Assembly: GCA_900551195.1 (NCBI GenBank)
Contig: URVD01000061.1
Span: 1 to 9,031, forward strand
From: an uncultured Collinsella sp.
GTDB lineage: Bacteria; Actinomycetota; Coriobacteriia; Coriobacteriales; Coriobacteriaceae
DNA length: 9,031 bases
Reading direction: 5' to 3'
Part shown: one piece after another, positions 1-6,059 of the stretch
Numbering within the stretch: position 1 is the first letter of the stretch
Layout of the letters: each line of letters opens with the position of its first letter
Position numbers and translations under genes: made by a program
Notes under the pieces: generated by a model
Databases searched by the model: none
Seen by the model: the letters and a program-made list of their open reading frames with translations, nothing else
Told to the model about the DNA's origin: nothing

Positions 1-24
1 CGCTATCGTCGATGGGTGACGGCG

Positions 25-2256
25 CTAGAAGTTGGCGTCGTTGAGCTGTTCGCTCTCGAGGCAGTCGAGCTGTTGCTGTTCGGGCGTATCGGCGACGCTC
101 TCGAGCAACTCGGTGGGATCGACGTTCATGTTCCTGCCGGCTTCGTTGCCGTTGACCAGGTCGTCCGAGAAGATATCGACTTCCATTTCCTCGGCTTCCT
201 CGATTTGGACCTCGAGTGGCACCTGGGTGCGTACGAGCTTGACTGCTGGACGCATGCGGGCAAAGAGCGGTACGTACTCGATGATGATGGCCGAGTTCTC
301 AAGACCGTACCAGCGTGCCGGGCTTCCGCAGGCGCGGCGGACGGCGTACTTGATGGCCATGACGCGGTGATCGTTGCGGTTGATGTCCGTTTCGGGGGCA
401 AGCATCTTGCGCAGCATGCAAAAACGGAAGTCGCCCACGTTGCCGCGCGTCTCGTAGATGGAGTAGGCGTGATGCTGCGGCGGCAGCTCGCCCGATGCCA
501 TCAAGTCGCCAACGATCTGGCGCAGGTAGGCATTGATGCGCTGGTTGACCTTAAAGCCCAGGTCCAAGCGCACGCGGAACAAAAAGTCCGTGCCAAAGGT
601 CTCGACGGAATACTCGTGCGTATAGGGCTCATCGGTGACATGCACGTTGATGAACCAGTATGCCTTGGCACGCTTGGGATGCTTATCCAAGATGGAGTAG
701 AGCACGTCGCGGTCGAGCGTGAGCGGGTCGGGACTGTTGGTAAGGAACACCAGATTGTCGGCGAGCACGGGGTAGGTCTCGTCGTTGCGCAGGCGGCCGA
801 GCTGGTCAATGTACTTGGAGACGGGCAGCAGGATCGTCTGCGTGCGCTCGATGGCGGTGCCGCGGCGCCACACGTACATAAGGCCAAACAGCAGCGCGGC
901 CAGGAAGATCATGACGTAGCCGCCGTCAAAGAACATGGTGAGGCACGAAGCGAAGAAGCACAGCTCAATGGCACCAAAGAGCAGGGCGAAGACGCAGGCG
1001 CCCAGCTTGTGCTTGAGGATGCCGGCGATGTAGCTCGTCAAAAGCGTCGTGGTCATGAGCATGGTCACGGTAATGGCGAGGCCGTAGGCGCTCTCCATGC
1101 GCTCGGAGTTTTGGAACAGCAGCACGATGAAGATACAGCCGACCCACATGATGTTGTTGACGAGCGGAATATAGAGTTGGCCCTTGGTGTCGCTGGGGTA
1201 GTGGATGCGCAGATGCGGCATGAGATTGAGACGGGTTGCCTCCGAAACCAACGAGAACGAGCCGGTGATGAGCGCCTGCGAGGCGATGATGGCCGCCACG
1301 GCCGAAAGCACGATGGCAAAGGGGCGCAGGGGCTCGGGGAGCATCATATAGAACGGGTTGACGATATCCATCGCGAGCATCTGGGGATTGGAATTGTTGG
1401 CGAGCAGCCAAGCTCCCTGGCCCAGATAGTTAAGGATGAGGGCCGCCTTAACAAACGGCCAGGATGCGTAGATGTTGGCCTTGCCCACGTGGCCCATGTC
1501 TGAATAGAGCGCCTCGGCGCCGGTCGTCGACAGGAAGACGAAGCCGAGCACCATGATGCCCGAGTGGTTGATGGGCGAGAACAGGAACATGATGCCACGG
1601 ATGGGGTTGAGCGCGCGTAGGATGGACAGGTTGCCGAGCATGTTGAACAGACCGGCGCCAGCCAAAAACAGGAACCACAGCGTCATGAGCGGGCCGAACA
1701 GCTTGCCGATCGACGAGGTGCCGGCGCGCTGCATGGCAAATAGGCCGCAGATAATGATGATGGTGATGATGATGACGTTGGTCTGCCCGTCGCCCAGCAG
1801 CGCATGGCCCCATTCGATGGTGCGCAGACCCTCGATGGCTGTGGTGACCGTGACGGCGGGGGTGAGGATGCCGTCGGCGAGCAGCGCCGCGCCGCCGATC
1901 ATGGCGGGAAGGATCAGCCACGGCGCCACTTTGCGCACCAAGCTAAACAGGGCGAAGATGCCGCCCTCGTTGTGGTTATCGGCCTTCATGGCGATAACCA
2001 CGTACTTGACCGTGGTCACGAGCGTCATGGTCCAGATGACGAGCGAGAGTGCGCCCAAAATCATGTCCTCGCTGACGGTGCCGATGCCGCCGTTGTTGGC
2101 GACGATTGATTTCATGGTGTACATGGGGCTCGTGCCGATGTCGCCATAGACGACGCCGAGCGTTACGAGCAGCATGCCAGCGGAGAGGGGGATGGCGCCA
2201 TGTCCGCTCTGACTACGCTGGTCTTGGAGGCTTGCCTCCAGTTTGTTGTGTGCCAC
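25..2256 (-). CDS. kup: KUP/HAK/KT-family potassium uptake permease with long acidic tail
   Basis: This is a low-affinity K+ uptake permease of the cytoplasmic membrane; family members are typically K+/H+ symporters. The first membrane helix carries the family signature YGDIGTSP, whose Asp is among the residues known to matter for transport in E. coli Kup. A second signature, ADGILTPAVTVTTAIEG, follows about 85 residues later. About twelve hydrophobic segments fill the first ~465 residues. A cytosolic region of about 280 residues follows and ends in a Glu/Asp/Asn/Gln-rich tail of about 60 residues. At 743 residues it is longer than E. coli Kup (about 620). I chose GTG at 2256 because AAGGGAG lies five bases upstream; the in-frame ATG at 2274 adds six residues but has no good ribosome binding site. 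The stop is TAG at 25-27. It lies downstream of the EamA gene on the same strand, but a 157-bp gap with a palindrome and candidate promoter suggests its own transcript. Confidence 0.95.
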   Translation of the reverse strand: MAHNKLEASLQDQRSQSGHGAIPLSAGMLLVTLGVVYGDIGTSPMYTMKSIVANNGGIGTVSEDMILGALSLVIWTMTLVTTVKYVVIAMKADNHNEGGIFALFSLVRKVAPWLILPAMIGGAALLADGILTPAVTVTTAIEGLRTIEWGHALLGDGQTNVIIITIIIICGLFAMQRAGTSSIGKLFGPLMTLWFLFLAGAGLFNMLGNLSILRALNPIRGIMFLFSPINHSGIMVLGFVFLSTTGAEALYSDMGHVGKANIYASWPFVKAALILNYLGQGAWLLANNSNPQMLAMDIVNPFYMMLPEPLRPFAIVLSAVAAIIASQALITGSFSLVSEATRLNLMPHLRIHYPSDTKGQLYIPLVNNIMWVGCIFIVLLFQNSERMESAYGLAITVTMLMTTTLLTSYIAGILKHKLGACVFALLFGAIELCFFASCLTMFFDGGYVMIFLAALLFGLMYVWRRGTAIERTQTILLPVSKYIDQLGRLRNDETYPVLADNLVFLTNSPDPLTLDRDVLYSILDKHPKRAKAYWFINVHVTDEPYTHEYSVETFGTDFLFRVRLDLGFKVNQRINAYLRQIVGDLMASGELPPQHHAYSIYETRGNVGDFRFCMLRKMLAPETDINRNDHRVMAIKYAVRRACGSPARWYGLENSAIIIEYVPLFARMRPAVKLVRTQVPLEVQIEEAEEMEVDIFSDDLVNGNEAGRNMNVDPTELLESVADTPEQQQLDCLESEQLNDANF

Positions 2257-2261
2257 GTGGA

Positions 2262-2268
2262 CTCCCTT
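2262..2268 (-). promoter_or_regulatory. Ribosome binding site deciding the kup GTG start
   Basis: On the minus strand AAGGGAG is followed by TCCAC and then GTG at 2256-2254. This Shine-Dalgarno match lies inside the reading frame that would start at ATG 2274, and nothing comparable precedes that ATG. It therefore favours the GTG start. This is seen directly in sequence; actual use of the start is inferred. Confidence 0.65.
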
Positions 2269-2311
2269 GGACATCCGGCCTCTGCCAAGGGCAGTAGACC
2301 TTTATGCCATC

Positions 2312-2317
2312 TTTATA
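2312..2317 (-). promoter_or_regulatory. kup: Candidate -10 element of the kup promoter
   Basis: The minus strand reads TATAAA here, five of six matches to the -10 consensus, about 55 bases upstream of the GTG start. No good -35 hexamer is present at 16-18 bases; the best is GTGCCA with a short 15-base spacer. The promoter may therefore be weak or activator dependent. Confidence 0.35.
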
Positions 2318-2355
2318 CATATAAGAGCAGTTTGGCACATCGGGGTGTTTTAGAC

Positions 2356-2379
2356 AATAATCCCCAGCTGGGGATTATT
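2356..2379. terminator. Perfect 24-bp palindrome: terminator of the EamA gene or operator upstream of kup
   Basis: The arms AATAATCCCC and GGGGATTATT flank AGCT, and the whole 24 bp is perfectly self-complementary. It lies 35 bases beyond the stop codon of the EamA gene and about 40 bases upstream of the candidate kup -10 element. As RNA it would form a 10-bp stem with a four-base loop, but no clean U-tract follows on the minus strand (GTCTAAAAC) and the plus strand gives only TATATAC. Dyad symmetry with no unpaired spacer also suits a dimeric DNA-binding protein. I cannot decide between terminator and operator from sequence alone. Confidence 0.5.
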
Positions 2380-2413
2380 TATATACGCAGGTAGCATTTC
2401 AAAGCAGGGGCTT

Positions 2414-3325
2414 TTAAGCACGTGCTGTCTGGGCTATGCCAGCCTTGGCGCCTGCGCGTTTGCCGGCGAATTCGCAAAAGAGCGCGCCGCCGATGATAAG
2501 TGCGGCGCCCATCAGGCGGACCGGTGTTATGACTTCGCCCAAAAGGACGGCCGAGAACACGACGGCCGAAAGCGGCTCGAGGTAGCCGACGACCGCAACG
2601 GTCTGGACGGGCAGCTTGGCGACAGCGCTAAAGTAGAGCAAGCAACCGATGCCGGTGTTGACGACGCCGAGCATGACGACGGCGCGCCAATCAATACTGG
2701 CGGCGACGCCGGCGGACAGGAATGAGGGAGCGCCCTGCGTGATGAGCGTGAGGGCCAGTGCGGTCACAAAGGCGGCGCTCACTTGGAGTGCGGAGTTCTC
2801 GAGGCCCTCGATGTGAGGCGCACCCTTGCTGGCGATGACCATCAATGCATAGCAGAAGGCCGAGGCGATGCCGCAAGCGATACCCGCAATGGGCATATTG
2901 CCGCCTAGACCTTGCGCTGCAATGAGAAAAGCACCGCAAGCAACGGCGATAAACCCGGCGATTTTGCCGCCGGTCAGCTTTTCGCCAAAAATGAGCGGGG
3001 AGAGGGCCATAACGATGATGGGGCCGCAGTAGTACAGCAGCGAGGATACGCCGACGCCGATCGTCTGGTAGGCGCGGAACAGAAAAATCCAGCTGGCGCC
3101 TAGCGCGGCTCCCGAGAGAAGGAGGGCTGCGGCTTCGCGGGGGCGAGACGGTGCCTGCAACTTATGGCGCTGGGTGATGGCGAGGATGGTGACAAGCGAG
3201 AGTGCGCCCAAAAACGTGCGCAGTAGCACGATATCGGAGCTCGGCAGCGCAATGGCAGCGGCGATGATGCCGTTGGAGCCAAACAATAGCAATGCTGCTA
3301 AGTACGTAAACAGTCCGTTGTTCAT
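2414..3325 (-). CDS. EamA/DMT-superfamily ten-helix transporter
   Basis: This is a 303-residue integral membrane protein of the drug/metabolite transporter superfamily, EamA type (the RhaT/YdcZ-like group). It consists of two homologous halves of about 140 residues, each with about five hydrophobic segments. The halves break near residues 140-150, and the length is the usual ~300. EamA proteins commonly export amino acids or other small metabolites, but the substrate cannot be read from sequence. ATG at 3325 is preceded on the minus strand by AGAGGGG, about ten bases upstream, and the stop TAA is at 2414-2416. The C-terminus is short and basic, ending in an alanine- and arginine-rich stretch. 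It is divergent from a LysR-type gene with a shared 118-bp control region, so regulation by that protein is likely. Substrate assignment is low confidence; family assignment is high. Confidence 0.92.
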   Translation of the reverse strand: MNNGLFTYLAALLLFGSNGIIAAAIALPSSDIVLLRTFLGALSLVTILAITQRHKLQAPSRPREAAALLLSGAALGASWIFLFRAYQTIGVGVSSLLYYCGPIIVMALSPLIFGEKLTGGKIAGFIAVACGAFLIAAQGLGGNMPIAGIACGIASAFCYALMVIASKGAPHIEGLENSALQVSAAFVTALALTLITQGAPSFLSAGVAASIDWRAVVMLGVVNTGIGCLLYFSAVAKLPVQTVAVVGYLEPLSAVVFSAVLLGEVITPVRLMGAALIIGGALFCEFAGKRAGAKAGIAQTARA

Positions 3326-3354
3326 GCGCTGAAATCCCCTCTATATCCGAGCAT

Positions 3355-3371
3355 GTTCACTATGGGTGAAC
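3355..3371. promoter_or_regulatory. LysR-type operator (T-N11-A box) between the EamA and lysR genes
   Basis: GTTCAC and GTGAAC form perfect 6-bp inverted arms around TATGG. The core TCAC-N5-GTGA fits the T-N11-A pattern that LysR-type regulators recognise. It lies about 30 bases upstream of the EamA start and about 22 bases upstream of the TATAAT of the lysR promoter. It would overlap that promoter's -35 region, as expected for autorepression combined with control of the divergent target. The role is inferred from position and symmetry. Confidence 0.65.
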
Positions 3372-3392
3372 TGGCTATAGAAGAAAAGCGAA

Positions 3393-3398
3393 TATAAT
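3393..3398 (+). promoter_or_regulatory. Candidate -10 element of the lysR promoter
   Basis: A perfect TATAAT lies 46 bases upstream of the GTG start, inside the small inverted repeat GAAT-ATA-ATTC (3390-3400). The matching -35 position falls just at or beyond the edge of the LysR box and is a poor match to TTGACA. Control by the regulator at this site is therefore plausible. Confidence 0.5.
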
Positions 3399-3432
3399 TC
3401 ATAGATAACATGACAAAAGCTCATGCATATGT

Positions 3433-3439
3433 GGAGGGG
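3433..3439 (+). promoter_or_regulatory. Ribosome binding site deciding the lysR GTG start
   Basis: GGAGGGG is followed by TGCC and GTG at 3444. Upstream in-frame ATG codons at 3423 and 3429 lack a Shine-Dalgarno sequence, and the second nearly abuts this one. The GTG start also gives a protein that begins at the normal N-terminus of the LysR family. Confidence 0.7.
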
Positions 3440-3443
3440 TGCC

Positions 3444-4301
3444 GTGGAAACGAATGTTCAAAAGATGCAGGTCCTACTCGAGACCGTGCGCGCCGGCAGT
3501 TTTACGCGCGCCGCCGAGCGGCTGAGCTATTCGCAGTCGGGCGTGAGCCGTATGGTGGCCGATCTTGAGGCCGACTGGGGCTTTAAAGTGCTTGATAGAA
3601 GCCGCGAGGGCGTAGTGCTTTCTGCCGACGGGCGGCAAGTTATGCCGGCTGTTGAGGCGTTATGCGAGGAATTCACTCGCTTGCAGCGACGGGTGGATGA
3701 GATGCGTGGGCTCATGCGCGGCAAAATCTGCATCGGTACATTTTCGAGCGTGGCGACCCACGTGCTGCCGCCGGTGATTGCGCGCTTTCGCGCCGATCAC
3801 CCGGACGTCGATTACGAGCTGCTGATGGGTGATTACTCCGAGATTGAGCAATGGGTGGCGGAGGGTCGCTGCGACCTGGGCTTTATTCCGCGCGAACCAC
3901 GCGGCGCCGGCATGGCGTCGCGGCCGTTGGTGCAAGATGAGTTGATGGCGGTAGTGCCAACAGGCTCTTTGCTTGCCGCGGCGGAGGTCGTCTCTCTTGC
4001 CGATTTGGCCAACGAGCAGTTTATTCTGCTAGAACGCGGCACCGATGACGAGATTACGCCGCTGTTCCGTCGGGCGGGCCTGGCGGTGCGCTCGAAGCTG
4101 TCAACCTGGGATGACTATGCGATTATGGCCATGGTCGAGGACGGCCTGGGCGTGAGCATTCTTCCCGCGCTCATCTTGCGCCGCGGCCAGTTCGATGTTG
4201 CCGTGCGTTCGCTCGAGGGGCATCCCCATCGGCAGATCAATGCGATATATCGCACGGCTGATGTTTCGCTTGCCGCCGCTCGATTCCTTGAATACCTCTA
4301 A
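3444..4301 (+). CDS. LysR-type transcriptional regulator
   Basis: This cytosolic DNA-binding regulator of 285 residues has the usual LysR length. Residues ~5-62 form the winged helix-turn-helix, with the family-typical GSFTRAAERLSYSQSGVSR and a conserved D-R-S-R and L-S-A-D-G wing region. Residues ~93-285 match the effector-binding, periplasmic-binding-protein-like domain, beginning with the strand KICIGTFSSVA. The effector is unknown. It is transcribed divergently from the EamA transporter gene, the standard arrangement for a LysR regulator and its target, and an inverted-repeat LysR box lies in the gap. The stop TAA is at 4299-4301. A short inverted repeat follows at once (AACGTG-TG-CACGTT), too small to be a confident terminator. 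The family assignment is very secure; the target is inferred from layout. Confidence 0.95.
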   Translation: METNVQKMQVLLETVRAGSFTRAAERLSYSQSGVSRMVADLEADWGFKVLDRSREGVVLSADGRQVMPAVEALCEEFTRLQRRVDEMRGLMRGKICIGTFSSVATHVLPPVIARFRADHPDVDYELLMGDYSEIEQWVAEGRCDLGFIPREPRGAGMASRPLVQDELMAVVPTGSLLAAAEVVSLADLANEQFILLERGTDDEITPLFRRAGLAVRSKLSTWDDYAIMAMVEDGLGVSILPALILRRGQFDVAVRSLEGHPHRQINAIYRTADVSLAAARFLEYL

Positions 4302-4314
4302 ACGTGTGCACGTT
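4301..4314. repeat. Short inverted repeat at the lysR stop codon
   Basis: AACGTG and CACGTT pair around TG, starting on the last base of the stop codon. The 6-bp stem has no U-tract and is too weak to call a terminator. A related sequence with the same GTGTGCAC core follows the MFS gene stop codon at 8092-8102. Confidence 0.4.
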
Positions 4315-4360
4315 ATTGTCCGCTTTGGGCAAATCTCGGAGTTCGGTACGTTTTCTTATG

Positions 4361-4443
4361 AAATTGAACTTTCGAATGAGGTGCCGCGTTATACTGCTTG
4401 CTAAATTGAACTCTGGTTCAATTCGTGTTCTATAAATTGAACT
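4361..4443 (+). repeat. Array of three AAATTGAACT elements, probable operator of the XRE-AlaA gene
   Basis: The identical 10-mer AAATTGAACT occurs at 4361-4370, 4403-4412 and 4434-4443. The middle copy is half of a perfect inverted repeat, AATTGAAC-TCTG-GTTCAATT, at 4404-4423. Start-to-start spacings of 42 and 31 bases are close to four and three turns of B-DNA, placing the sites on roughly the same helix face. The array covers the candidate promoter and ends nine bases before the Shine-Dalgarno sequence of a gene encoding an XRE helix-turn-helix domain. The repeats are seen directly. Autoregulatory binding is inferred. Confidence 0.7.
4390..4395 (+). promoter_or_regulatory. Candidate -10 element for the XRE-AlaA gene
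   Basis: TATACT matches five of six consensus bases and lies between the first and second TTGAAC elements. The first element's TTGAAC (4364-4369) resembles a -35 hexamer but is 20 bases away, longer than optimal. A second candidate, TATAAA at 4431-4436, abuts the third element, with TTGAAC 19 bases upstream. Either promoter would be covered by protein bound to the array. Confidence 0.4.
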
Positions 4444-4451
4444 TTGCCAGC

Positions 4452-4458
4452 AAGGAGG
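4452..4458 (+). promoter_or_regulatory. Ribosome binding site deciding the GTG start of the XRE-AlaA gene
   Basis: AAGGAGG, a perfect Shine-Dalgarno sequence, is five bases upstream of GTG at 4464. An upstream in-frame GTG at 4425 has no such site and would sit inside the operator array, so 4464 is preferred. Confidence 0.75.
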
Positions 4459-4463
4459 TTCTA

Positions 4464-5984
4464 GTGGCCCAAGAGACGTTTAGCGATCGCCTGCGACAGG
4501 CTATGTCCGATCGCGACGTTCGCCAGTCGGACGTGATCCGCGCATCGGAGATGCTCGGCAAAAAACTCGGCAAGAGTCAGATGAGCCAATATGTGAGCGG
4601 CAAGACGATCCCGCGGCGCGATGTGGCAGAGCTGCTCGCCCGTATTTTGGAGGTCGATGTTTCCTGGCTGCTCGCCAGTGACGCCGATCAAGTCGAGACG
4701 TCCTCGTCCCATAACGTTGCCAAATCCGAACCTAGTCCCTCAGCTCAAATTCCAAGGAGCACCACCATGCGTACTTTTTCTAAATCCACCAAGCTCGATA
4801 ACGTCCTGTATGACGTGCGCGGTCCCGTCGTCGACGAGGCCGCCCGTATGGAGGACGAGGGCGAGCGTATTCTCAAGCTCAATATCGGCAACCCCGCGCC
4901 CTTTGGTTTCCGCACGCCCGATGAGGTCATTAAGGATATGCGCCAGCAGCTGCCCGACTGCGAAGGCTATTCCAACTCGCGCGGCCTGTTCTCTGCGCGC
5001 AAGGCGATCATGCAGTACTCGCAGATCAAGGGCCTGCCCAATGTTCAGATGGAGCACATCTACACGGGCAACGGCGTGTCCGAGCTCATTCAGCTTTCGA
5101 TGAACGCGCTGCTCGACAATGGCGACGAGATTCTGATCCCCAGCCCCGACTATCCGCTCTGGACGGCGTGCGCGACCCTTGCCGGTGGACATCCCGTGCA
5201 CTATCTGTGTGATGAGCAGGCCGATTGGTATCCTGACCTGGAGGATATGGAGTCCAAGATCACGAGCGCGACCAAGGCCCTCGTCATCATCAACCCCAAC
5301 AACCCCACGGGCTCGGTTTACCCGCGTGAGGTGCTCGAGGGCATCGTCGAGGTTGCGCGCAGGCACCAGCTCATGATCTTTGCCGATGAGATCTATGACC
5401 GTCTGTGCATGGACGGCTACGAGCACGTCTCGATTGCCTCGCTCGCTCCCGATCTGCCCTGCGTTACCTTTAGCGGCCTTTCCAAGTCGCACATGATCGC
5501 GGGCTATCGTATTGGCTGGATGGTGCTTTCGGGCAACCAGCGCTGCATGAGCGACTTCATCATGGGCATCAACATGCTCTCCAACATGCGCCTGTGCTCC
5601 AACGTGCCGGCCCAGTCGATCGTCCAGACGGCGCTCGGCGGTCATCAGTCTGTTAACAACTATATCCGCCCCGGCGGTCGTGTCTACGAGCAGCGCAACT
5701 TTGTGTATGAGGCGCTCAGCAAGATCGATGGTATCTCGGTGGTTAAGCCGCGCGCGGCGTTCTACATCTTCCCCAAGATGGATGTGAAGAAGTTCAACAT
5801 CACCGATGACGAGCAGTTTGCCCTCGACCTGCTGCACGAGAAGAAGATTCTGATCACGCGCGGCGGCGGCTTTAACTGGGGCGAGCCCGACCACTTCCGC
5901 ATCGTGTACCTGCCGCGCATGGAAGTGCTCAAAGAGTCGCTCGAAGACCTCGCCGACTTCTTCGATCACTACCGCCAGAGCTAG
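4464..5984 (+). CDS. alaA: XRE-type HTH domain in frame with AlaA-type alanine aminotransferase
   Basis: The 506-residue product has two parts. Residues ~7-72 are a Cro/C1-type helix-turn-helix (QSDVIRASEMLG, a KSQMSQYVSGK recognition region, then an AELLARILEV helix). A Ser/Pro-rich linker of about 28 residues follows. From residue 102 there is a full class-I PLP-dependent aminotransferase closely resembling E. coli AlaA, the glutamate-pyruvate aminotransferase that makes alanine. In numbering from that internal Met, the signatures are LNIGNPAPFGF near 38-48, NPNNPTG at 176-182, D207 and Y210 for cofactor binding, the Schiff-base lysine K240 in SGLSKS, R248, and substrate-carboxylate R378 in DHFRIV. 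The enzyme part is 405 residues, the E. coli AlaA length. A strong internal ribosome binding site precedes it, so both a fusion and a free enzyme may be made. There is no stop or frameshift between the parts. A terminator follows at 6009. Enzyme class is secure; the fused regulator role is inferred. Confidence 0.9.
   Translation: MAQETFSDRLRQAMSDRDVRQSDVIRASEMLGKKLGKSQMSQYVSGKTIPRRDVAELLARILEVDVSWLLASDADQVETSSSHNVAKSEPSPSAQIPRSTTMRTFSKSTKLDNVLYDVRGPVVDEAARMEDEGERILKLNIGNPAPFGFRTPDEVIKDMRQQLPDCEGYSNSRGLFSARKAIMQYSQIKGLPNVQMEHIYTGNGVSELIQLSMNALLDNGDEILIPSPDYPLWTACATLAGGHPVHYLCDEQADWYPDLEDMESKITSATKALVIINPNNPTGSVYPREVLEGIVEVARRHQLMIFADEIYDRLCMDGYEHVSIASLAPDLPCVTFSGLSKSHMIAGYRIGWMVLSGNQRCMSDFIMGINMLSNMRLCSNVPAQSIVQTALGGHQSVNNYIRPGGRVYEQRNFVYEALSKIDGISVVKPRAAFYIFPKMDVKKFNITDDEQFALDLLHEKKILITRGGGFNWGEPDHFRIVYLPRMEVLKESLEDLADFFDHYRQS
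4754..4769 (+). promoter_or_regulatory. alaA: Internal Shine-Dalgarno and ATG for free-standing AlaA
   Basis: AAGGAG (4754-4759) lies seven bases before the in-frame ATG at 4767-4769, inside the linker between the HTH and aminotransferase parts. Initiation here would give a 405-residue protein beginning RTFSKSTKLDNV after the Met, matching where ordinary AlaA proteins begin. The geometry is that of a real translation start, so a second, shorter product from the same frame is likely. Confidence 0.75.
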
Positions 5985-6008
5985 TGGGATAGAAGTTCCG
6001 CACTATGA

Positions 6009-6044
6009 AAAGCTCCCTGCAGTTGTTTTGCTGCAGGGAGCTTT
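6009..6044. terminator. Bidirectional intrinsic terminator between alaA and the deformylase gene
   Basis: AAAGCTCCCTGCAG and CTGCAGGGAGCTTT form a perfect 14-bp stem around the loop TTGTTTTG. The plus-strand transcript ends the stem in CTTTCTT. The minus-strand transcript ends it in CTTTTCATAG, giving a short U-run. It lies 24 bases after the aminotransferase stop and 15 bases beyond the deformylase stop, so it can end both convergent transcripts. Confidence 0.93.
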
Positions 6045-6059
6045 CTTGAATCGGTGGAA

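Noticed and set aside
16..1503. Long plus-strand open frame opposite kup
   Set aside because: It is antisense to a clear KUP permease, its protein is rich in His, Gly, Asp and Val with no recognisable domain, and it has no ribosome binding site. It is a typical high-GC shadow frame.
2257..2413. c-di-AMP (ydaO/yuaA) riboswitch before kup
   Set aside because: Such riboswitches often precede K+ transporter genes, but the gap is only 157 bp, already holds a palindrome and a promoter-like element, and lacks the long conserved multi-stem core.
4464..4766. Separate XRE regulator gene ending before alaA
   Set aside because: No stop codon occurs in this frame before the aminotransferase; the two parts are continuous, so I list one gene with an internal start rather than two genes.
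4740..5969. Long minus-strand open frame opposite the aminotransferase
   Set aside because: It mirrors the AlaA codons, has no known domain, and its composition (Arg, His, Val, Asp) is what GC-rich antisense frames give.
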